From Uloborus plumipes (lineage: Eukaryota; Arthropoda; Arachnida; Araneae; Uloboridae): a stretch of 64,000 nt of DNA. The stretch's first letter is position 1. Each line of letters opens with the position of its first letter. Below the pieces are notes generated by a model. It ran no database searches. It was given only the letters and a program-made list of their open reading frames with translations, and had not been told where the DNA came from. Shown piece by piece: positions 33,861 through 46,600 of the stretch. The position numbers and the translations under genes were made by a program. The stretch spans positions 62,001-126,000 of the forward strand of contig JAXGGA010002217.1 of assembly GCA_038373865.1 (NCBI GenBank), read 5' to 3'.

Positions 33861-34156
33861 AATGCATACGTGATTGTTGCTAAATCCGCTTTCACATTTA
33901 TCCTTTAAATGTACGAGCTTAATGCTCATCATTCTAGCCCTGTTATTGCTCTGCAACTCAAAACTTACTTTTACGCCAAGTGAAAAGGAAGTAAAACTCC
34001 TTTATACTACTGTCCGCCCATGAAAATCGCGCCTACCACTCGGGAACCATTCCACTTTAAAAAGGGGTGATGGGTTGTGAGTGGGAACTTTCCGAAGTTT
34101 TCAATTTAAAACTAACATTTGTGATATCCATTTTACATATTCCACTAAACTATGTC

Positions 34157-34390
34157 CCACTAGAAAAGATCTCAAAACTATCTTAAAAAAAAAGTTGAGA
34201 AAATCCCAAGTTATTTGGAACACTTCCTAAGCCTATGTTCGAAGAAAATCTACAGACAACAGGTCTTAAGATTTTCTGTAGAATGTATAGAATCTCCGAA
34301 AAAAATCTTGAGATATTTATTTGCAAAATTTTTCAAAAATTAGGCATAAAGTGTTCCAAATAACTTGAGATTTTCTGCTGGTACGTTTCC
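34157..34390. mobile_element. Foldback MITE, CCCACTAGAAAAGATCTC end
   Basis: It starts CCCACTAGAAAAGATCTCAA. Its interior GAGAAAATCCCAAGTTATTT followed by GGAACACTT is inverted near 34350-34380 as AAGTGTTCCAAATAACTTGAG. The same start occurs inverted at about 37995-38039. Confidence 0.55.
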
Positions 34391-37300
34391 GTAGATTTTC
34401 TTAAAAATTTATTTTTCAGGAAATTTTAAGTTATTATATAAATTTCTGCCCACATTAAGACACTGACAAAACAAACATTTGTTATCATGACTAATTTTGT
34501 AGATTTTGTTGAATTTATTACTTTTGAAATTATTTAAGATGGTCAAAATTTTGACCTTTGAGTATTTTTATATGAATTTATAAAATGTAGATACCTTAAA
34601 ATAAGACTTTAAACTCACACTAAAATGTGTTCGTGCTATACTAATTTATAACTACATATACGCATACAGTACTTCATTGATTGTTCCGAATTCAGTTATT
34701 AAGGTTCATTTTTAAACTTTTGGTAGAGAGTATAAATTATATATAACATTCCTTTTGAGACAAATGGCCTCTTTTTGTGAAGCAACAATCAAAATAAATT
34801 ATCAGAATATTAAGTATCAGCATAATATCATATTTCTATGCTGTCTTTTTAAAACAATCTTTTTAATCATTTCCGGAAAACAGTAGTCATAAAGTTAACC
34901 ATTAAGTGTTGCTAAAATAATTATAAGGACTCATTGGTTTATGAGGTTATGAAGTTTTCAAACTTTTTGAATAACCCATGTTTTTATTAATTTAGGATAG
35001 ATATTTTTTAGAAAGAAGAATTTGGATGTCATGATACCTATAGCATAAATTAAATTTGTCAGAATAAATAATCTAGGTGGCATTTTTAAAGATATTTTTT
35101 AGAGGTACATATCATAATACAATAACTATTTATCAAGTAGAAATGCTAGTTATTACCAATAGCATAAATAAAATAACTTATAAGTTACTTTTAAGTGTGT
35201 CCTGCCTTTACATCAGTTACGAGTCTCAATTATAAAAAAAAGGAAAAAAATATCGGAAATTGTTTTTTTAATTCAAATTTCTAGATTAGAGATACAATCC
35301 ATAGCTCTAGGTGTGAAATTTGGTGCCTATGTTTGAAATTTTTTTTTTTCAAAATTAGGCTACTTATTTCTAACACTGAACTCCCGTGATCAAGTTGGAT
35401 TTTTTTTTCATATTAGCTCTTATTGTACTTGCTATATGTCATTAGTTGATGAAGAAACTTTTTAATTTTTGACAAAAAAAAAGTAGTAAAAATGTTCTAC
35501 CAACAAGTTGAGATAAGTTGTAAGGTTGAAACAAAATAAAATTAATAACAGTAATAATAATAATTATGCAGAAGATAAAATATACATTGCTTATTTTCAG
35601 TTCTGTTATACAGTAGTAGCTTTTTTGATGTGATAGAATGCATAACAATGTATACTTTTACAGACAACCTACAATTTGATATTATTCCAAACACAGAATA
35701 GTTTAATACCAATTAATAGAATATGCCTTTATATATTTATTTTCTTAATAGAAATTAAATGTGCATTTATGAAGTTTAGGGGGGTATGAACACCGTGGTT
35801 GAATCATCGCCGCTCTATAAAGTAAAAATCATTCAAAGGGGGCAGGAAAATTTAAAAGTGCCTTGGGCATGGAGATTTGCAAATCAGGCCCTGTAAGCAC
35901 CACACGTTATCTCATATTTTTATGAATATAAATAAAATATATCATTCAAGAAAAATAAACTTTGAAAAAATAGTTTTACCTTGATCTTCGATAGAGGTTC
36001 ATAACCTATATAATGTTCGCTAAAAAACAGTCCAGACAAAGGAATTGAGAATAGTAATATTATTCAACTTCAAATATAGTAATATTGCCCTTGATCCCGC
36101 GATTCACACACACGATCAACACACACATCTTGATCTTGTTCAAGTTAAGACGCGCCGCATGACCACGTGGTTTCCAAACCGCCTCACCGGGCACCGGGCG
36201 AACAGGACACGTGACCAACCCCCTGTCCCCCTGTCAATCAGGGGGACCCCATTGTCCCAAGTGCCGGCCAAGCTGTCCTTAATTTGACCTCTCCTATTTT
36301 CTGGCTAAAACTCTGAATGTGCTGAGAAATAGTTGAAAAAGAGTTTTTTGCTTTGATTTTTTTCTGAACAGGCAATTGTTTTTTATTTATTTATTTATTT
36401 TTATTTATTAATTTTTTTTTGTCATTCCCGTTCAATTTTAATTATAGAAACAAGAATATTGGTTTAAGGATAATCAAAACTAATTAAATGGGAACTCCTT
36501 AGTTAAAATTAAAGTATTTAAATTATTGATGACAATTTAATTTTGCATTGAGCTCGGGAGCGAGGACTAAATAAAAATTCAAAATTGCGATACTTTGCGA
36601 TATAATATATAAATCATCTGATTTATTCATTTAATAAATTCTAATCAATACAAGTTCAATATGATTTCAGCATATTTTAATCTTGTTTGGATCATGATAT
36701 TTAAGTGTAACATTACTGAATTGATTTTATATATGGAAGTACAGCAGCTAATGAAACAAAAAAAAAAAAAAATTTCTCTTTGGCACAAAAAATTAAAAAC
36801 AAACTTTTCATTTGGAAACAGCATTTTTTTCTTTTGGTTAAAATGTCTGAGTTTTGCGCACGTATTAATAGTAATATTTTTTATTCTGAATTTCACATGG
36901 AAAATAAAACAAGAAATTTGCCTACTTGTTCAACGAATTAATTGACAGAGAAGAACAAGAAATATATACATTTAATTTTTGACCACTTTACGCTGTTTTT
37001 TTTTAATAGTTAAATAATTAATTTCAAATGCTTAAAAATGGAGCATAGTGTAAAAGTAAAATGTTTACAACTGCTCTTATAAAATCATTTAGTTTTTAAA
37101 TGTAATGGTGTTATTAATTCAGAACTGCTTTAATGCATCAAAACAGCTAATTGCGAAGAAATATATAATACAGAATCTTTTTTGTGGCAAAATTATTGAC
37201 TGCATAATTTTGAGAAATATGTTGTTCGATTGGGCTCATAGTTTACATGAATTTTAACATTGAAAAATTGCATTCAACGTAAACTTTTTTTATTGGCGTA

Positions 37301-37790
37301 CATTTAAAATAACAAGTTTCTTCTACTGTAGCAAATTTTAGTTTTTCTCCAGTTGGGTCGAAAATATGGGAAACATATTCTTACAAACAAAATGCTTTTT
37401 GGAAAAAGAAGAAAAAAAGAACTGATAATGTTCAAAAAAATAAAAAAAAAACATTTTTAAAAACGATCTGGAAATCATGAAAAGTGCCTTTTAAATGAAA
37501 ATTCGCCCATCAACAACCTAGCCTCGATAATTATTTTAAAATACAGATTGATTGTAACACCACCACAGCTAAAACTTAATATTGGCAAGAATCCGAAGTA
37601 AACTGAATTGATGTTACCCCCCCCCCCACCCCATGTGATCTCCTGGGTCTCTAAAGGACCTCCTGTCTGCTTAGAAAAGTTAAAAATTCTTTTTGACTAC
37701 AGAATTGTTACTAATGCATTATTTGACAAATACATTTTCTAAACATTGTAAAATAATATTCAGAAAAAAAATTGCAAATATAATTATTCT
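34391..37790. other. Long AT-rich stretch
   Basis: Apart from short low-complexity frames I see: a possible MITE remnant at 35775-35905 ending CAGGCCCTG; a GC-richer patch at 36100-36270 with an 80-codon frame of no recognised domain; an A-run at 36757-36770; a C-run at 37617-37627. Confidence 0.4.
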
Positions 37791-37794
37791 TCGT

Positions 37795-38040
37795 TATTAT
37801 GATGTTCAAGATGTCCGAAAATTTTTTTAAGATTTTACTTCGCTACGAAAATGTTTTTCAAATGTGTGTGGAAAATCTTCAGACAAATTAAGTTTGTTGC
37901 GAATGTCTCTGAAGTGTCTTCAAATGGTTATGAGATATTTTTCAGACAAACCTTCATTTTGTAACTATCTTGAGATATCTGCTGATTTTCTCAAAAAAGT
38001 GCCACTTTTTTAAGACGGTTTTGAGATCTTTTCTAGTGGG
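37795..38040. mobile_element. Partial or inverted relative of 34157 MITE
   Basis: Read on the minus strand it starts CCCCACTAGAAAAGATCTC, then AAAACCGTCTTAAAAAAGTG, then TTGAGAAAATC, matching the 34157 start. The rest has repeated TCTGAAGATTTT-like words. It may be an independent MITE, or the other end of a 3.9-kb element. Confidence 0.5.
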
Positions 38041-38214
38041 GATGTATTTGAAATTAGCATCGTTCTACGTTGTGATGCGGCTCAAAACGCTTCTTATTAT
38101 TCTTCTCCTTATTGTTATCTTACCTATCATCCCTATTTTGGTAAGATCAGAGAAGACCTGACGCATGCGTAAATACGCGAAAGGTTTTAACTAAGAAAAT
38201 CAGACAGTAGTCTT

Positions 38215-38592
38215 GTATCTCCCCAAAAACAACAGTGTTGTAAAAAAATCCCCCGCCAAGAACACCTTAAATACTCAGCCTTAAAAAGTTATAATATCGA
38301 GTTTTCCCGCCAAGTTTGTGCCAAACTACAACTAACCTGTATGGATAGTTCTTTTAAATTGTTTTCAGTTTTGCTAGGCGGGAAGCTTTGTCTTGTGAGG
38401 TGGTTGCTTAATGAGTAAAAACTTCCCGCCTGGCAGGACTGAAAACAATTTAAAAGAACTATACATACAGGTTAGTTGCAGTTTGGCACAAACTTGGCGG
38501 GAAAACTCGATATCATAACTTTTTAAAGCTGAGTATTTAAGGTTTTCTTGGCGGGGGATTTTTTTACAACACTGTTGTTTTTGGGGAGATAT
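38215..38592. mobile_element. Foldback element with two 171-bp arms
   Basis: 38215-38385 is inverted at 38422-38592, separated by only 36 bases. Landmarks are GTATCTCCCC, CCCCCGCCAAGAA, TTTTCCCGCCAAG and TAGTTCTTTTAAATTG. The 119- and 113-codon frames crossing it are by-products. TTGGCGG words continue at 38685-38720 and 39562-39610, so the element may once have been longer. Confidence 0.8.
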
Positions 38593-38824
38593 CACATGTT
38601 TTTGCATGAATATTATTTCTTTGCCTGTTTTTTTTTTCTCTTCAAAATTTACTTTGCATGTTTTTTTTCCCTTCACCATTTTTCTTGGCGGTCCGACATA
38701 TGTGGTTTTCTTGGCGGCATGCATTTGGTGCAAAAGTTCAAGGATCTTCTTCAGTCTAGGAAAAATTTGAAATCAATCACAATGTACCACCCGAACCGAC
38801 GCAAAACAAAGCTAGTTGCTAACA

Positions 38825-39020
38825 ATACTACGATTAAATTAAAAGTTAAAAAAAAAAAAAAACAACCCTTACTGCCGATCTCATATTAAAATGAACTAAA
38901 TTGAAGATCCCTTTTAAAAGCCTTACGCAATAAAATCAATTACAAATATTTTATTTGTTAACAAATAGAAACTGGCAACAGATGAAATTATTATAAATCA
39001 TTGAGTTTTCTTTCCTCGTC
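38825..39020. repeat. Dispersed repeat, copy C
   Basis: ATTAAATTAAAAGTTAAAA, CTGCCGATCTCATATTAAAA, TTTTATTTGTTAACAAATAG and AACTGGCAACAGAT match copies A and B in order. Confidence 0.6.
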
Positions 39021-40179
39021 GCCCAACAATGACAACATAAATGCTCAGATGTTGAACAGAGCTAGTAGATAGAAATCGGACCAATTTTAAGCATTAATAA
39101 CTCCGGGGTGCGATGACCCCGTGGGGTAAATTTTGGGAAAACGTCCTCAATGTCTCATCGAGAATATTCATACCAAAAATCAACACCAAAGACCCCCGGG
39201 GAGAAAAGATACGGAAAATAAAAACGAGGGGGGAGGGGGTGGGGGTCAAAAAACCCCCTATGCCGAGCTTTGAGACAAAATAAATGTGGGTGCAAAAGCA
39301 GAGCTCAATCCGAGTTACCGTTTAGTCTGGACCCCTGTCAAACAATTTTTAAAAAGTGCGAAAAATAGCGATTTTATAACATTTATCATCCCTCCCCCTG
39401 AGGGTCCTGGATGTTTTGCTTTAGTATGTGCCGTCAGGGGCCGCTGGAGATTGAGTATACCAAAAATCAACTCTAGGGATCTTTATGGTGCTGAGATACA
39501 GAGGGGGAAAACCCCGGTTTGGTTACTCGCGTAAACAGTCCTTAGTCGCTTTTTTACATTTTTCTTGGCGACGGAAATTTCTTGGCGGCTTGTATTTAGT
39601 TTTCTTGGCGGGGCGGGCCGCTCCCGCGTCCCGTGATAAAATCTTCATTGATTAATTGTCACACGATAGCTGTGTTCAGCATGTTGAGCAACAGAGAGTG
39701 GTGTTATAATTTTATCATAGTTCAAGAAAAAAGTGAAAACGAATTTCAACTTCAGTTCAACTTTTCGCTTAATTGACAAAACGATATTATACTAACTTGA
39801 ATTCAAAATCTGTGAGCCAAGTACGAAATCGATTACTTGCATAGCTTAATCATTCAAAATTGATTTAAGATTTCTTATTCATTACGTATCATTTTAAGAA
39901 AACAAAGATGAAATAGTGCACTTTTAGACGCTCCCTCTTTTTTTTTTTTTTTTTTGCTATCAAGTGTCGCTTACACAAAAATGCTAGATCTTGAGAGAAT
40001 TCGTTTCTTTTTAGGAAGAACATGTGGTACGAGGAAGTATCGTTTATTTTCTACAGAGCTAAATAACCACTTCAGTACGTAATTGACTAAAAATTCTGGC
40101 ATTGCTCCTTATTTCGTATTTGAATCATGTGTACTACATTAAAGGCGCTTTATCCAACGGTTCACAATAGTTTTGTGAA
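39021..40179. other. G/C-tract stretch, possible old repeat
   Basis: ATACCAAAAATCAACWC occurs near 39171 and 39457, each followed by a G-rich and GAGATAC/AGATACGG segment, suggesting an internal duplication at about 39100-39520. An 82-codon frame at 39286-39534 lies within it. TTCTTGGCGG words occur at 39560-39610. No bounded element. Confidence 0.4.
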
Positions 40180-40485
40180 TAGGACTCTGTAGAGCAGGCC
40201 GACGCATCAAGCTTAAGTTCGACCACTTTGGATCCAATTCATTTACTTTTACTTTCAATATTTCATTGTTGCGGAGTAGGGTTACCAGAAAAACGTTTTG
40301 GCACATTGCTAAGCTTTGCCAAATCCATGTGCCGCTAATAATTTCTCTCAGTGAAAAATTACCAAAGCGCGATTACTGGCCAGAAAAGACAACCACTCAA
40401 ACACTCAAACACGAGCTGGATCCAAAGTGGTGAATCTTAATCTTGATGCGCCGGCTCATCTATATAGGGGCCTTAGGACTCTGTA
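40180..40485. mobile_element. MITE flanked by 12-bp direct repeats
   Basis: The element (40192-40473) is flanked by exact TAGGACTCTGTA (40180-40191 and 40474-40485). Inside, GCAGGCCGACGCATCAAG and CCACTTTGGATCCA on the left are inverted on the right as TGGATCCAAAGTGG and CTTGATGCGCCGGC. The long target duplication might fit Mutator-like elements (about 9 bp) with extra matching bases; superfamily not settled. Confidence 0.7.
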
Positions 40486-40860
40486 AAATCTAATCAAGAA
40501 ACATTTTCATTTTTAATATATTTAGCTAAGGCTTCACTAGATAGCGTTTTATACAGGCTGTATCATTTGATTAAAATCCTTGGAATAAAAACGGTGGTCA
40601 TTGTCCAGCGACATCTATTGAAGTTCATGGTAACTAACATTATATACAAATCATATAATAAAAGACAAAATTAAAAGTTAATTTGTTGGCGACAATTTTA
40701 CAATTTGGCATTCAATTCTATTTTAGTATATTTTAACGTTATTTAATAGCTTGTTTTATTTGTTGGTTTATTCTGCATTTTAATGGCTTATTTTTATTAG
40801 TTAGCGAATTATTTTTCATTTTAATTGATTCTAATTATTAATTAACTATGAAACGACACT

Positions 40861-41851
40861 GGCATCGCAGAGCGATAAATGGCGAATCTATTTGCTAAGC
40901 GAGCCAATACTACCAACGGGTTGCCATAGAAGTTTTAAAAATTCAGTTCACAGTTCGCCATGATATAGTTGGTCGTCGCAATATTGGAGTTTTGCTTATT
41001 TTTTTTTGTACTTGTATTGCTCTTTAGTACCAAGCGATTATACAGGGTGTCCACTCCAATCGTGGACCAATAGCTAATTTCTAAACCGTTAGAGATAAGC
41101 GTATAGTTTATTTAGGAAAAAATCTCCAAATTACGAAAGGAATTTTGGGTCTATTCAATGTTTTTCAAAAAATCAAATTTTGAAAGAGTTACGAAATTTA
41201 AATTTTTATGCAGCCCCCCAGTCCTATCAATCATATTTAGTAAAACATTCTTGACACTGTAACGTTTAAAACTAAAAAAAAATCACTCTTCTACCACAAA
41301 AATTGACCGAGTTATGACGTTTTGAAAAATCAAGATTTTACATTATTTCATGACGTCATCGAGCGATCGCTTAAGGGACCGTATGCGAAATCTTTCAAAA
41401 TCTTGATTTTTCAAAACGTCATAACTTGGTCAATTTTTGTGGTAGAAGAGTGATTTTTTTTTAGTTTTAAACGTTACAGTGTCAAGAATGTTTTACTAAA
41501 TATGATTGATAGGACTGGGGGGCTGTATAAAAATTTAAATTTCGTAACTCTTTCAAAATTTGATTTTTTGAAAAACATTGAATAGACCCAAAATTCCTTT
41601 CGTAATTTGGAGATTTTTTCCTAAATAAACTATATGCTTATCTCTAACGGTTTAGAAATTAGCTATTGGTCCATGATTGGAGTGGACACCCTGTATATGC
41701 TCATTTCGTTGTTACTAAAAAAATTAATACGTTTTGTTGTCAATCGTGTTTCCGTTGAACGCCATGGCTTCATTACAGTATATTTCATTCTGGGGCATCA
41801 AAATAAATGTCTCGACGAATAGATTTGCCATTTATCGCTACGATGCGTCAA
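40861..41851. repeat. Outer inverted repeat around the 651-bp palindrome
   Basis: GGCATCGCAGAGCGATAAAT plus GGCGAATCTATT at 40861-40892 is inverted as AATAGATTTGCCATTTATCG plus CTACGATGCGTC near 41818-41850. This may be an older MITE into which the palindromic element inserted. Confidence 0.5.
41041..41695. mobile_element. 651-bp near-palindromic Tc1/mariner-type element, copy 1
   Basis: The element (41043-41693) starts CAGGGTGTCCACTCC and ends GGAGTGGACACCCTG, with TA on each side. The arms meet in a short centre near 41350-41395 (ATGACGTCATCGAGCGATCG), so almost the whole element is self-complementary. Arms differ at only a few positions. Another copy of identical length is at 54752-55402. 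No transposase. The 62-codon frame at 41634-41822 is chance. Confidence 0.9.
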
Positions 41852-42534
41852 CACTATCAAAATGAACATCTGAGCTTTTGCGTAGCAATTAAGTCGTGTG
41901 AGCAACAGTAATGAAACAAAATAGTAAATAGAACAATATTATTTCATTGCTACATTCTTTATTTATCGTCTGCGAATTTAAGCGTATATTTTATTAATGC
42001 AGAGATGTCAAAATTGAACACCATTGCTATATGTTGCTAATTCGAAGAAAGTAAACAGATGAATGAATGTCGTATGACTGAATCATGAGTTGTGACGAAC
42101 TTTACATGAAAAGGGAATTTACTTCCCCTAAAAAGCAGTCCTAATAAGGCATCAATTCACTCTGTACTCCACTTCAGTTTCCTGTATCAATATTTTTTAA
42201 CCCTTAAAGATAGGATAAACATCACTTTTCACAACAGAAACAATATGCTAATAAATGTAAACAAACATTTGGGTGGTCATTGTTCAGCGCTCTCTAGCGG
42301 GCAAATCCTTACCATTGATGTTTTGAGTAATGAACAAAAAAAAAAAAAACATTTTTTTGGTTAATTTCCTTTCGAATATTTCTCCTACGAGATAACCAAC
42401 ATTGTTTCTATTTTTTAGAAGAATAGCAAGTTTAAAAACCTTTTAGCTAAAAACACGCCGACTTTATTTCCTACGCACTTTCAAAACAAACACCTTTCAA
42501 TCAATTCTCTTTACTTCCTTGCACACTTTACAGC
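41852..42534. other. Gene-free stretch
   Basis: An A-run lies at about 42339-42350. Nothing bounded. Confidence 0.3.
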
Positions 42535-42840
42535 CTGTTGCTGAGGAAAGAATTTTGCAGCCGGCCCCCGTTCCATGGTCGGATGTCTGCACCGCAGCTC
42601 AAGCTATTTAACAGCGCTTCGGGATCCATTTATCAAAGATCGCTTTTCCCGACGCGTATAACACTCTCTCCACCCCCGCCGCCTCCCCGGAGAACATCGC
42701 CATTTATTGAAAAATCCCCAGCTCGAACGTCGATCCAAACATCTCCGAGTCCGAGCCGAATTAGAGGCGCTTCGACAGAGAAAGTCCCAACTTTGCATGA
42801 GAGTTTTGGAAAGGAAAGTGACTCAACTTATAAAAGACTT
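42535..42840. other. GC-rich island with 110-codon frame
   Basis: GC-rich against AT-rich flanks. The plus frame 42538-42870 has a run of prolines from a CCCCCGCCGCC tract and no recognised domain. A 64-codon minus frame overlaps. Coding status unsupported; could be a conserved non-coding block. Confidence 0.4.
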
Positions 42841-42942
42841 TTTATTTCCTATGAAATAACTCGAAAGTAATAGTTAAATCGAAACTATCAGTTTCATAAA
42901 TTATCTTGCTTAAGCTTCCAAGTTACTTACGGATGTCCATGG

Positions 42943-43120
42943 TACAGTTGAATATCTTTATAACGAACTTAAATGAAGAGCAAATTATGTTCGTTATAAC
43001 GGGAATTTTGTAGTAAGAGAATTCAATCAATTTGGAGGAAATTAAATCGGCACAGAATATTTGTTTCATTGGAAGATATATGTCGTTTTTTGGTATTCGT
43101 TGTAATGGGATTTCATTGTA
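42943..43120. mobile_element. Small Tigger/pogo-like MITE
   Basis: The element (42945-43118) starts CAGTTGAATATCTTTATAACG and ends TTCGTTGTAATGGGATTTCATTG, an imperfect inverted end with TA on both sides. GTTCGTTATAACGGGA inside repeats the end motif. Same broad group as 7201-7836, but a different family. Confidence 0.65.
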
Positions 43121-46100
43121 TTCGTAGTTTCACTAATTTACGTTAACGGTTCTTAAAAGCCCTCTGGGGGAGGGGGGGAGCTGTCCAACATCCTGTGGTG
43201 CAACTTTTAGTAATACATCGTCAGCGAATACGAAAGCACTTGCTATTAATACCTGCTGCAAGCACATTTTTAAATGATTTTGTGTAGTTTTCCGCACTCT
43301 GGAAGTTCTAAAATGAAATTTTAGTCGTATTGAACGCCGCATTCATTAACTTGACGATAGATTGACAGTTAATTAATCTAAAAACAGTAAACTTGCAGCT
43401 ATTGTAAATATTTCAAAAAAGCACTTATTTAAAAAAGTTTTGAGTAGCTTATTTCTCTGCGAAAGCTCTGAAAAAAAAACATTTGAACTCAATTAACAAC
43501 AAAAACGTATGAAATAAAATTACGTGGGATGATATGTAAAATTATTCATCACAGTTTTCCATAGTTTCAGAGAAGTTTAAGAATAACAAGATGATCTAAA
43601 CAATAAATAGATAAATAAAAGCGTAAAAGAAAACTAGTTTTCCTTAAAATTATCCTATGAAAAAAATTATAAATAAGGAATCAAATCGAAACTTCATTAA
43701 AAAGAAAGTAAGTTGCTCAGATGTCGAAAATGTTTCAATCAATTTATTTGTGTAATAGCAAGTTTGCATCAATTTAATGCTCATTTAATAATTTTTATAG
43801 GATTTGCAGTTTTCGAATGGAACTAACTTTCTCATTTGATCTTTTAGATATTAGTCAGGTTTAACTTTCTACATGAAAATTTTTTTCTTAGCTCATATTC
43901 ATTCAAACTAATATTAATAACAATAAGAAGAACAACAAACAAAAACATTAAAACAATGCCAGGTTTTCAAATTAACTGCATTAATTTTTGATAGTTAATC
44001 TATTTTTATGCTTCACTGTATACTCATTTGGTAGATTTAGTATTTTACTTGAGATAATAATGAATATAATTTTTGTGAAAAAAATCTGAGCATTATTTTC
44101 TTTGAATTGCAATATACATTATTTAAAATGTACTTCGGTAATGCTTAATTTGATTCATTCACTTATTGTTTCGCTATTAACTTTTTTTTAATTCTAACAA
44201 ATGTTTTAAAACAATTGATACACTTGCTACATTTAACAGTGTCTTGTCTGATAATTGTCCTTTCACTCTCTGCAGTATTGTCCCTATGAGTTACTCTCGT
44301 TTGAAGCCTCGGCACATTTAAAAACATAAATACAATCATTTTTACAATCTGAATAGAAATGATATTAATCCCTAAAATGTAAAATCATATTTTTCTTATA
44401 ATTTTAAGTTAAATTTACTGTATGAGTAGTTCATAAATAAATGGAAACTAACTGGCAGAAAAGATACGAAAAATTATATTCCCTTTTCATATTGTAGTTT
44501 TAAAACAAATTACGCTTAACTGTGGCTTAAAGTATTTATTAAAATTTAGAGTATCAATATAATTTTAGTGGAATAAAAGTCAGCGATGATCAAGAATTTC
44601 AATAAATTTGGAAATGTGAACAGAAAATAAACAAGAAATTGCAAATATCATAGGAATGCACTAGTCGAAAAAAAATCGCGACTTTTCATCCTTACTTTAA
44701 AAGTTGAAGTCCATCACACTCAAAATAGAATCCGTCAAAAACTGCACTCCATTTAATTTTTAATTTGAAAAATTTCTACTGTATTAATTGACTTCTTTTG
44801 AAGGAATTTAATACTAATAATGATTTTTTTATCTATTTTCGTTAGCAATGGCTGTGTGACTATGAAGCAAAACTTTTATTATGGGTCGTCAACAAATGAT
44901 GTCTCGCTTTAAAGGAGGAATGGGGCTCCTGAGACTATTGATTAAAAAAAGAACATTTTAAAGTAGAAAATGAAACAACTTAATAGTGCAAAAGCACGAG
45001 TAGTCGACCTTTGTTGTTAATTTTTACTGAACTATACATTTTAGTAATTAGTATTATAACAAAAACATTGTAAATTAAAATTGCATATTTATGTAGAATT
45101 TTTTTTCAACAATCAAGCTATTTTTAATTTTGAGCATAAAGAAGTACTAAACTTAAACTTTTTGTTCAAAAGAAATTATGTTACAAAAGAAATTTGTACA
45201 CAGCAACGCTAACTCGTCATAATTTGCTTATTATTTTATGAGCATTAAAAAAAAAGCCATATTAAAACAGATCACCGGATGATCAACCACACAGCATACT
45301 ATCAGTAGTCAGCCTGCAGTGGCTGTGTAAATGCAATCGAGAACAAATACCCCATGGTCCTAATGAGGGTCAATCCTTTAATCATAACTTGGTTCAAAAG
45401 GAAGTTTATCAGCTAATTAAAACCTTAGCTTACTTACTCCATTTGCATTAAAGCCATACAACAACACATGTGTGATTCAAGAAAAAAAACGACTACTTCT
45501 TACTAATAGAGGCTGAGATTTGGTGATAAATAAGTGAACTCGGGAGTGAGTCATATTAATTTTAAACTAGATGTGTACTATTTGTAGAATGTTTTGTTCC
45601 ATTGCGACTGACTTTTTGAGACAAACCGAGCATTGGTAATCTCACCCTTTTTTTCATCTTATGTTCATTTATAAAAGGCAAAAATGCTATTTTTTAAGAA
45701 AGATTTTTTTTTTTTGAATTCTCATTAGTTTTAGCTCTTAATAAATGCAGATAAAGGTTTAAAGGAAGTCTTAGTTAAAAGTTTAAGTTTCAATAGCTTA
45801 GATTCGATCTTTTTATGATTATCTAGTGTTCTTTAAGCAAAGAAAAGGTTTAAAGCAAAGTATATCTAACTCTAATTTAAATTCATAAATATTACCGGTT
45901 GCAGTTGCCAATTTATATTAGTATTTAATTACTAATGTATGTGCAATGCTTCTGAAAAACCATAATCACACCTTTGAAGAGCCTATATCATGCATAATAA
46001 ATACATAAATAATCTTTAACACTGTAATGAACATAAACGTGTCTGGTCATCATTAAAACATATGAAGTTTTGAAAAAAAAAATTTTTTTGTAACGTAGCG

Positions 46101-46600
46101 CTAAGCTTCTAAACTGCATATATATATTTGTGAAATATAGCAGGACACCTTGCAGTGAGAGAGAAGAGCATAAAATGAAGGGTGACAATTTGTGTCAAAG
46201 ATTGGAAGTATGAAATAAGACGAATAGACGATTGTTCAAGAGCCGCTTAAACTTGAATTTTTGGAAGGGGGACATTTTTCAATTTGACGAATGAAACACC
46301 GAAGTTTGAAAACTAAATACGAGCACACACATATATGAACATTTAATGAGAAAAAAAAATAAACAATGCGTTTTTTAAAGTGTTTAAAAAGGGCAATTTT
46401 GCAAAACTGTCACCATGCCTAATATCGTTAGACAAAATTTTCCAACACGGATAACTGTTTGAGGTCACAGTATCCTCCCGCGGTTTCCCATCAGGGCCCC
46501 CCTGATATCACTCATGAACCTTCTTATGGTACGCATATGTTGATCGAATATTTAAGTAGTTCTAGACGTTCTAGTTTACATTCGGTCGGCTATTGTGATA
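43121..46600. other. Long gene-free AT-rich stretch
   Basis: Only short low-complexity frames. A G-run lies at about 43168-43180. No inverted or tandem structure caught my eye. The quietest part of the window. Confidence 0.4.

Noticed and set aside
35775..35905. Complete CAGG-ended MITE
   Set aside because: Only a right-end-like CAGGCCCTG was seen; no left end.
38374..38889. Overlapping 119- and 113-codon frames on opposite strands
   Set aside because: They run through the arms of a foldback element; open on both strands because of the inverted repeat and low complexity.
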